A DNA stretch of 64,000 bases from assembly GCF_002775205.1 (NCBI RefSeq), contig NC_036457.1:9378024-9442023 (forward strand). Direction: 5' to 3'. A program made the position numbers and the translations under genes. Of the stretch, positions 56,391 through 64,000 are shown piece after piece; the stretch's first letter is position 1, and each line of letters starts with the position of its first letter. The notes beneath the pieces are model-generated. The model saw nothing but the letters and a program-made list of their open reading frames with translations. It was not told the origin of the DNA and searched no databases. Source of the stretch: Xiphophorus maculatus. Lineage: Eukaryota > Chordata > Actinopteri > Cyprinodontiformes > Poeciliidae.

Positions 56391-59210
56391 CTACTGTCAA
56401 TGCAACCAGAGCCTCCATAGCACCTCAACAAAGCCACAAGCTGGTCTCCTCCACTAAGTAATTTATGAAAGAGCCCTGAAAACACATCCTGTGCAGTACA
56501 TGGACTTATGTTTCCATAAGTAGACATGTCTGTTTGAATAGATAAAGAGCAATATTGAACTTTCCTGAGAAACTAAAATTAATGATTTTAGTAGCTTGAA
56601 TGGATGGATGGATGGATGGATGAATCTATATTCATCAAATTTATCACCAGAAGTACATCACTCTATGTACTACATGTCTACATATAACCTACTGTACATG
56701 TTGCACTTTTTAAAATGATTTACTGTTGTAATTTAACTTTCCGATTTACTAAGGTGTTCCTGTACAAGGAAATAAGATCACTAAAAGGTCAAAAGGACAT
56801 AAGTTCTACTTTCCAGTTTCACAGACTTGCAGCAATATGGGAAAAATTATTGGGAATCTTAGCAGTTCCATTGATTTCACCCGGATGTTTCTGGGCTTTA
56901 TTATGCAGGTTACTCAGACATGACCCTTGTTATCATCAGTGACTGCTATTACACGATTCTATGGTAATCATACCAGGCGTATTGCTGAGGAAATGACTGG
57001 GTGATGAAGCAGCCCTTTTAAGGATGCTCTTGTTTTTGCTTTGTGACTCTCATAAGACAGGGAGATGATGTCTCTTTGACGCTGCCTGAAAAATGTTCAG
57101 TACACAGAGACAACATTAGGAAACAATATTTTTATGTCTTATGTTAGAATACATTATTTTTAATTATATTCACTTGGATGTTACATATTTGTGTTGAAAA
57201 TGAATAAACTCTTGTTGAGTCTTTGACGTTAAGTTCTAAAAATCATGAAAATATTTTTGACAGGTGCTTTTAAAATAATAAATCATTTTAAAATACTAAA
57301 TAAAGCAATTTAACAACCAGTTTTTCTTTCATTTTTTAAGACTTTAAAAAGTGAGTTCTTTCTTTTTCATGACAAGATCTTTTATATTATCAAGGTCAAT
57401 CATCTTTTCATTTTCTCTAGCTAACTCAATCTCTACAGGCTCCCTTTTCATTGTTGGAATGCTTGCAGGGTTTTTTTTATTTGATTCAGTGATTGGATTC
57501 CAGGCTTTATTGAAGGTCTGGCCTTATCTGATTTATCAGAGCATTATACTTGCTGAGATCAACCAGGCAATATGTTGTTCATTTTTCAAAGCCCTAAACA
57601 GAGTAGAAGAGGTGTTCTTACCTGCTTCGCTGCTTCTAATTTTTGAAAAAAAAAAAAAAAAATGTACAAGAAAATAATCACATTCCTTTCCAGCTGTTTT
57701 TTATATGTTCATTTACTGACCAGTGTAACATTCTGTAATCAGACTTCTCAGTATAAATACTCCTTGATATGGTTACTCTTTTATCAGATCCCCTACTGTC
57801 ATCAGTCCCTTGAGTTCTGTTGTTAATTAATCATTATGGTTGTCTTTGCTTAGAGTCTCCAATCATGTGCAATATACGCTCTATTATCATTATTTATTTG
57901 CTTCTCCAAGCAGATTTTTGTCAATAAACCAGCCATTCTCTTTTCAATGAGCTGTCACAGTAACTCCTGACTCTCTGAAAGAGTCATTTCCTCCAGATTT
58001 TCTATTCTTTACTGCATATTACATTACATTTGTCTTTTTTTTCAGTAAGAACAGAATTATCTTCAGCATATAGCACGATGTCAAAACTTTTGTTTTATAT
58101 ATTCAAGGGAGTGGGTGGAACTTATTTATATTCCTAATCATTATCTTCACATCGCCTACATAACCTTAAATATATTACATGAATCCAATACAACGTACTT
58201 ATTTAATAGCTAACCTATCAATATGGTATTTATTTATATTTAACTATGGCAGCAAGAACAATATTATGTTTGAATTGTTAAAAAACAAAAACTAGCAGAA
58301 ACAACAAAACACCAATAATTATTACAGTAATTATTTTATATATTAAATCCAATAGTAGCCATTATGTTTGTCTGATGATTTGAACTGTTTTATGATTGGA
58401 CATTGTCTAAGTAAAATATTCAAACTATTCAGCAATTTAGCTCCACATACTGATACAGAGAATATTTTTCTAGTAGTTCTTAATTAGCTTAATTAGCTTT
58501 TCAATGTCCACAAATACTCCAAGAGAGTTTCTTAAATTACATATTTATTATATCGCTACAGTTTCTAAAATAACTTTTCTCTAAAATTTAAGGTCTTCTA
58601 TAAACATTTTAGGACATCCTCTCACCCATCAAACAATACCATAGGATGTTCTTTCACTTTTTTTTTTTACTCTGGTCATCGATGTGTAGTATAAAATACT
58701 TTTGAAACATCTGGCAGCCTGATTGGTTGTTTCATCTGATTTATGTGGGCTCCAGTCAGTCTCCAGAACAGCATCTGCCCATTAGCCAGAGAAGGACCTT
58801 GTTCCTCTAACCTCTAACTCACTTATAGACACATACATGGGGCAAACATAGTTGCTTGGCAACTGTAATGTCAGGGAACATATATTGAATCCTGCGGCAG
58901 GTGGATAATCTAAGACAAAGGATTAATATTTGCTTATCTGCATAATTATAGGTAATTTCATAATCATCAAACCTATGCAGCTTTTTGTTTTGGAACACAA
59001 TATCAAAGAGTTATTCTTGTTCTCTTATGAACTTAGATTTAACGTGTTGTGTTAGCTAAGCAAAGTTAGACAGTGAGTCAATAAATAGCCAATTATTTGG
59101 TCACATAGTTACAGTCATAAAAAACAAAGGGTATAAGCTATTTTCCTTTGAATTCCTTGCCTCTGCTTTTAACCCTGCAATTAGAGCACCAGCATCCTCC
59201 CGCTGGAAGT
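56391..59210. other. otof upstream region, no gene
   Basis: AT-rich intergenic DNA with an (ATGG)n-like run at 56597-56622. No coding exon or named repeat was supported. Confidence 0.5.
56597..56622. repeat. (ATGG)n microsatellite
   Basis: About six tandem GGAT units. Confidence 0.9.
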
Positions 59211-59214
59211 GAAG

Positions 59215-59227
59215 CCCGCCCCCGCCC
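59215..59227 (+). promoter_or_regulatory. GC box (Sp/KLF-type) upstream of otof
   Basis: CCCGCCCCCGCCC is an overlapping pair of GC boxes about 180 bases before the TATA box. It sits in a short GC-rich island in otherwise AT-rich DNA, which supports a promoter here. Confidence 0.45.
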
Positions 59228-59394
59228 TTCCTGCGCTTCGACCAGCGTAAAATCCAGCGCCAGCTCGGAAATGAGCGACAGAAACTGGCTGCCAGGGACC
59301 ATGCCCGGAGTTCGGAGAAAATATTAACTGGAGCCTGTGATTAATTCAGTTTTATCTCTTTTTTTCCCTTTTTTTCTTTCTTTTTTATCTGTCT

Positions 59395-59403
59395 TATATA
59401 AAA
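59395..59403 (+). promoter_or_regulatory. TATA box of otof
   Basis: TATATAAAA lies about 150 bases upstream of the otof start codon, after a pyrimidine-rich stretch. It predicts a start of transcription near 59425-59432, giving a 5' UTR of about 125 nt in a first exon that fits well. The match to the consensus is strong. Confidence 0.6.
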
Positions 59404-59482
59404 GCCCGTAGTGCGGGAGAGGGGATTGCTTTTTGGGCAGAGCGCATCCAGAGCCGAGTAGAGGCTCTCATTAAATCAGTGA

Positions 59483-59521
59483 ATGCACCAATTCGGTTCA
59501 AGTTTTATCTGCGCGGAGTAA
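59483..59521 (+). CDS. upstream ORF in the otof 5' UTR, 12 residues
   Basis: ATG CAC CAA ... GAG TAA: a 12-codon frame plus stop, lying between the predicted transcription start and the main otof ATG and out of frame with it. It ends 32 bases before the main start, so it could reduce or tune initiation. Whether it is translated is unknown. Confidence 0.35.
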   Translation: MHQFGSSFICAE

Positions 59522-59553
59522 AAAAATTACTCCCCCTCGGCCAAAACGCACTG

Positions 59554-59635
59554 ATGATGTCTCTAGTGGTTCACCTGAAGACGGCGGCTCACCTTCGGGG
59601 GAAAGGTGACAGGATCGCGAAAGTTACATTCAGAG
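59554..59635 (+). CDS. otof: otoferlin, first coding exon (partial gene, continues past the right edge)
   Basis: Encodes [18 protein letters not shown] then [10 protein letters not shown]. This matches the start of otoferlin (mouse [27 protein letters not shown], recalled), the first strands of its C2A domain. Otoferlin is a multi-C2, tail-anchored ferlin and calcium sensor for synaptic vesicle release in hair cells. The donor AGAG|GTAGG leaves phase 1 after Arg and first base of Gly, exactly where the vertebrate gene breaks. Two ATGs are adjacent; the second (59557) has A at -3 and gives the family-like MSLVVHLK, so it may be the true start. Exon 2 (QSFYSRV-like) was not found up to 64000. 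Fish have otofa and otofb, and I cannot tell which this is. Dysferlin and myoferlin start differently. Confidence 0.85.
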
Positions 59636-59984
59636 GTAGGAGCAACATTTATGCATGTTGAAGCCCGCGTGTTTAACACTATGTTGTGTCCTAGTTTAAG
59701 TTCGAGTGTATAACGCAATGGGGCATAATAAACGAGTGGTGTTGAGTTTCTGGGGGTATCCCAGAAAACTTGCTGGAACCTTTTCACATATTTTGTTTGA
59801 CAAATAATTAGCATGATAGACGTATGCACAGCAGTGCATTATTGCTAAATGAAAGTAAATAAGTTTACAAAAAGAAAAAAAAAATCTGAAATGAGTGTTG
59901 TATTTAGCTCCCCATGAGTTAATGTTTGATATTTTTGCCATGCATGAGAGCAAATTGCTGCCCCAGACATTTGCAGCCTCTAAG

Positions 59985-60470
59985 TTGTCTTAGAACTTTG
60001 CCGTATCATCTAATCAGCTCTGTCCAGCTTCCCTACTGTTGAACAAAACCATTCCCCCAACATGATGCTGCCCCCACTTTTCCACACATGGCTTAGGTCA
60101 AACTGCGGGTGGGACCCTTCAGGGCTTTCTGTTAGCCCTGAAGAGTCGTAAACGGTTTCGTAAATTAGTGGCTTTCTAATTTACGAATGACAAATTTGCT
60201 GAATTTGCCAAATCCTGAATGCAATTGGATTTTATTTGGGGAAATTAGAGTTAAAAGGGTGAAAACATATGCACACAATCTTTTCTGAACTTCTACTTGT
60301 AAAGCATTTCAAAACTGTATAATTTTCCTTCCACTTCACAGATATGTCCTGTTTTGCTTTGGTCTGCCACATTAAATGCAATGCAATGAAATGCATGGAG
60401 GTGTATAGCTGTAACAAGACAACATAAGAAAAGGTTCAAGGGTAAAAAGCCTTTGCAAAGTGTCAAGGTG
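59985..60470 (-). mobile_element. Tc1-like remnant in otof intron 1
   Basis: Minus-strand reading of 59985-60105 gives the transposase stretch around GGGGGCAGCATCATG then AGGGAAGCTGGACAGAGCTG. At the right is the sub-terminal CTTCCACTTCACAGATATGT block and the end AAGCCTTTGCAAAGTGTCA. The DNA between is deleted. Confidence 0.7.
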
Positions 60471-61129
60471 TTCTGTTGTCAGTGCAACAAAATTATCAAA
60501 TATATTCTATATGTGAGACAATGTGAAAATATGCTAAAGCATAACATGGTTTTTTTTTGTCATTTTTCTGTCACAAAAACAGGCTCTTTCTTATTTTGCA
60601 CTTTGTACAGTACACATGTACAATACCTCGGCTCTAGCACATAAGGTTGAAAAAGTGTGAATTCATTCACTCCTCAGTGTGTTGCTCTGTGTCTGGGAGA
60701 TAAGGAGACAGGAGTGCATCTTTCAGCACCTTGGACAGTGATCAGTGCTCCCTGACAGGTGCTTAGTGCCTCCTCAACTCTGATTTAAAAATCCCAGTGT
60801 CATGATGTTGAGTGCGGAAGATGGTACAAAACCCACATGTAGTTCTTGTCCTTTCGTCTGCTCTGTTCATACAGCCGTGTGTGCTCTGTGGAGAAAAGCA
60901 TGCCTCTCAGTGTTAGGCTCTGTGCTGCAGTGATTTCGCTTGGGTACAGATATTACATGAACCGTGTCATCCTTGTCAGGAATTAGACTCTGGGCTCCTT
61001 TCTCCATGGAGAAACTGTCAGCTTAGTAGCTTCAGTTCATCTCTTTATAATTTCACCAGTGGTTTGTGTATGTGGAAGTTTTTAGTGTCATCCAGGTTGC
61101 AAATTTCTTCATTTTTTCAAAATGGTTCA

Positions 61130-61760
61130 CGATGAGAAAGTAACGTGCCATGAACTGTTTCATATTTTCCCACATTATGACTACAATATATTAATATATT
61201 TTTAATGGTTTTATTTTACGAACACAAAGTAGCATATAACTGTGTGAGCTGCAGAGAGCTTAAGTGTAGGTGAAATAATCTGTTGACAAATTTTTGAAGC
61301 TATCAGACACTCTACATATAGTATGACACAAGTCAGGTAGGAGACATGACAAATATGTTGAAGAAGATGCGTTTGTTAAAAAAGAACAAAGTTAAGGTTT
61401 TTGATCTATATTATTTGTCTTCAGTGCAGCAGAAGACAAATAATACACATCACCATTATAACACACTATCCTGACAGTGAGGCATAATGGTGGCAGCATC
61501 AGTTTTGTATGGATGGTGATACTACAAGAAAACATCCAAGTTTGTGGCTCTGTAATTCTAAAATGTATTTGGATACTTTTTCAAGGCTCCATTAGAAAAT
61601 GTTCTGACAGAACGACAGTTTTAAAAGTTACGTGTACATTATTACAAAATTTGTATAAGGTGATAAAATATGAAGAACACGCTGTGCTGTGTGGATGTTT
61701 GCCTATTTTATTTTATTTTATTTTTGTTGGACTTGGTCCATGCTTTCTCTGCTCTTGTTA
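61130..61760 (+). mobile_element. Tc1-like remnant in otof intron 1
   Basis: CACATTATGACTACAATATA and AACACAAAGTAGCATATAAC are decayed terminal sequence. ACACACTATCCTGACAGTGA then GGCATAATGGTGGCAGCATC is the transposase catalytic stretch. Non-functional. Confidence 0.6.
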
Positions 61761-62884
61761 ACTGCTTATTCACAAAGGTTAAAATGAGTAAAAATGGATA
61801 TTGATGGCATAGACATTAGACAGCTGCATTATGAATAATATTAAAAGACTTATTCTGTCCAGTCCAGTCTCCCCTAAACTAATTCTTTCAATAGATACAC
61901 CAATCAGACTTTGACTTGGCTGATTACAGTTTTGCAGTTTCTTTGAGGTCTGACTTTAGACTTTAGATTTAGTTTTTTTGAAACAACATTATTGCTTCTG
62001 TGCTTTTATTTTTATCAGGCTTGTGTCATTCTGTTGTGAAATTTGATTTGATCTATTGTCTAAATAGTGTTTTTTGTTTGTTAGACTACAACATGTCCCA
62101 GATTTTAATACCACAACGGTTGGTGTTGTTTAATCAGTATCCCCTGTAGTGTTTGGTTTATTTTGCTTTTAATATGGTTGTGTTTTACTGCTCCTGCTCT
62201 TTGTTCAGTTAGCATTACCCTCCTCTGTGTCTTTGTGTATTCTGGTCCTTTTATTTCCTTTTTTTTCTATTATGCAGGTGACCACTCATTCTTTGTTCCT
62301 TTATTGTCATTTGCACCAATACACGTTTCTTCTCATCTTTGTTTTTTGCACGGTTGTACATCAGCATGATTTTTTGAGTTATTTGCACATTTTGTCTCAG
62401 TAGAGCATAACAAATAAGAATACAACTGAAAGGGATATATTTTCTTCAGAAAATGAATGGGACATGAAACTTTTGTTAGCACACACTTTTTCCACACTCC
62501 TGGCTTTGTACTGCCAGTAGGCTTCGCTTGTTGCTGCCACACTATACACTACACTATATCACTTGCTTCTTCCTCATGTTGTGTTTTCAATATTTCTCCC
62601 ATAGCTGACAGAACAGCAAGAAAGATACCTGAGGTATAGGACCTCACTTCCAGAGCCATTCAAGTTGTATTTGCAGTGAAAAAATACAAGGCTTCTGTGT
62701 GCAACGTTACCAACCAAAGCTGCTCTGTCATGCAATATAACTTAGATAACTCTAGTAAGTCATGTGCACTTAGAAGAACAGGGAGAAGCAGCTGCATATT
62801 GCCAGGTTTCTTTTCAAATGCCAGGCCATAGACAACTATGGCTATCCTGCTTTGGCATAGACTGTGATTTATAGGTTACTACTA

Positions 62885-63180
62885 GTGCCTGCATGGTGGT
62901 ACAGTGGTAAACAGTCTTACCTTGCAGCATTGTGGTCCTGGGTTTGAGTCCTGTCCTGGGCTCTTTCTGCTTGGACTTTGCACATCTTCCCCATAAATCT
63001 CAGGGTGCTTCATCTTCTTAACTTGTCAAAAATATGACTTTTTGGTTAATTGGTTGTTCTAAATTCCCCTTAGAGGGGTGTATGTGTGAGTGTGTGTGCC
63101 TCTGAATGGACTGGTGACCTGTTCTTTGACAGCCTTACTTACATAAGCTCGGTAATCCCAACTAACCTAAACCAGGAAAG
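62885..63180 (+). mobile_element. tRNA-like interspersed repeat (SINE or non-autonomous element)
   Basis: GCATGGTGGTACAGTGGTAA then TACCTTGCAGCATTGTGGTC then CCTGGGTTTGAGTCCTG resembles pol III box A and box B of a tRNA-like head. It is followed by TTTCTGCTTGGACTTTGCAC, TTGGTTAATTGGTTGTTCTA, GAATGGACTGGTGACCTGTT, a repeat body very common in fish. It is older and more decayed than the SINE at 13110. Confidence 0.75.
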
Positions 63181-64000
63181 GTTGAGTATAATTAAATGTC
63201 ACAGTGTGAACAGAAAAGCGATTTGACTCTTTATACAGTTTAGATATAAGTTTGTTTTCAACAGCATAGTCTTTGGGATACAGTGTGACAATGTTTCTGT
63301 TCATTGTGTGTTTGTGTCAATCTCTTTTGCGTCTGAGGGATTATTTTGAGTCATGCCTTTCTCTAAAACCTGTCAGTGGAGTTTCCTTAGCGCTTTCAAC
63401 TCTGAAAACTTCCCGTCTGGGCAGGAAAGCATCTGTCAAGAAGAAATAGATTGTTGAGAGGGGTTAAAATGTATAAGTGCCTTTGAAGTGTAAAAGAAAT
63501 GGTAAAGTCAAAGATGATATTCTTAACTTAACAGTCTTGCATTCTACACTCTTATAAATAAAACATTAGAAATAATTACTGCTCTGAACTCCCTAGAAAG
63601 CAATAACCTTAAATGGCTCAGCTGTGTTTATGGTGTGGTGTAAAAAGCTTCCTTAATGTCACTCTTCCATAGGTTAAGGTGTAGAGTCAATTTACTGAGG
63701 GGTTTTCTTCTCTCTTTTGATGATATTTATATGGAAATATGCTTTAATATTCAGAATAATTCACAGGTAGACACAAATTAACTTAATCTGAAACAGATTT
63801 CAAGTTGTGCTGCTGACTCAGTAAACTCAATATAAGCAATTATTAAACTTCTGCTGCTACTTTTCCGTCAGACACTTTTTGCAGAACAACACAGGAATCA
63901 CTTCCTACTTTGGAGCTGTTCTGGCTCACAGCTGCATGATTATGTGTTTAGAGTTGCTGTGGCTACTACCTGTTTTTATTAAGATATTCTTGGCTTTTAT

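Larger units (their letters stand above)
59636..64000 (+). other. otof intron 1 (start only)
   Basis: From the exon 1 donor to the window end no second exon reading QSFYSRV-like was found, so the intron is at least 4.4 kb. It contains the Tc1 and tRNA-like repeats listed; the rest is AT-rich and unremarkable. Confidence 0.6.

Noticed and set aside
59479..59553. In-frame N-terminal extension of otof from a GTG at 59479
   Set aside because: There is no ATG in this stretch in frame. Family members start at the [12 protein letters not shown] position, and the stretch is better explained as 5' UTR.

Overview
This window looks like a piece of a teleost fish nuclear genome. It is AT-rich, with split genes, AG/GT splice sites and microsatellites, and it holds many decayed Tc1/mariner, LINE, MITE and tRNA-SINE copies of kinds common in ray-finned fish. 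There is no sign of bacterial organisation. The species cannot be named from the sequence alone.

The main content is one large minus-strand gene, fndc1 (fibronectin type III domain containing 1, also called AGS8). It runs from a signal-peptide exon at 52878 down to a TAA stop at 21053. I could place 22 coding exons whose phases all agree. Together they give 5505 nt, or 1834 residues, close to my recollection of about 1894 residues for human FNDC1. The protein reads: signal peptide; two strongly decayed FN3 domains; two well-kept FN3 domains; a very large Ser/Thr-rich disordered exon of 2582 nt; short exons rich in NGxDG-type turns; Thr-rich linkers; a C-terminal FN3; and a conserved cysteine-containing C-terminal domain ending in PGKW. 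The last intron uses a GC donor. The second half of the first FN3 domain has no visible exon.

The second gene enters at the right edge on the plus strand. A TATA box, a short upstream ORF and a first coding exon (59554-59635) encode the N-terminal beta strands of the first C2 domain of otoferlin. The rest of that gene must lie past the right edge. fndc1 and otof are therefore divergent, with start codons about 6.7 kb apart. That interval holds a pure ATTCT microsatellite and a Tc1 pseudogene.

The left 21 kb downstream of fndc1 shows no gene I can support. It holds a degenerate LINE reverse-transcriptase fragment (6363-7025), an end-to-end but inactive Tc1 copy (8814-9930), a 374 bp MITE (12566-12939), a tRNA-derived SINE with a 17 bp target-site duplication (13110-13319), and further LINE and Tc1 debris. 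The fndc1 introns hold more of the same, including a LINE tail nested inside a Tc1 element (47458-49385).

I found no unmistakable new biological system. The points most worth a second look are the degenerate, apparently exon-deficient N-terminal FN3 region of fndc1, its GC-AG terminal intron, the otof promoter with its upstream ORF, a small intronic ORF at 49710-49841, and the ATTCT array.
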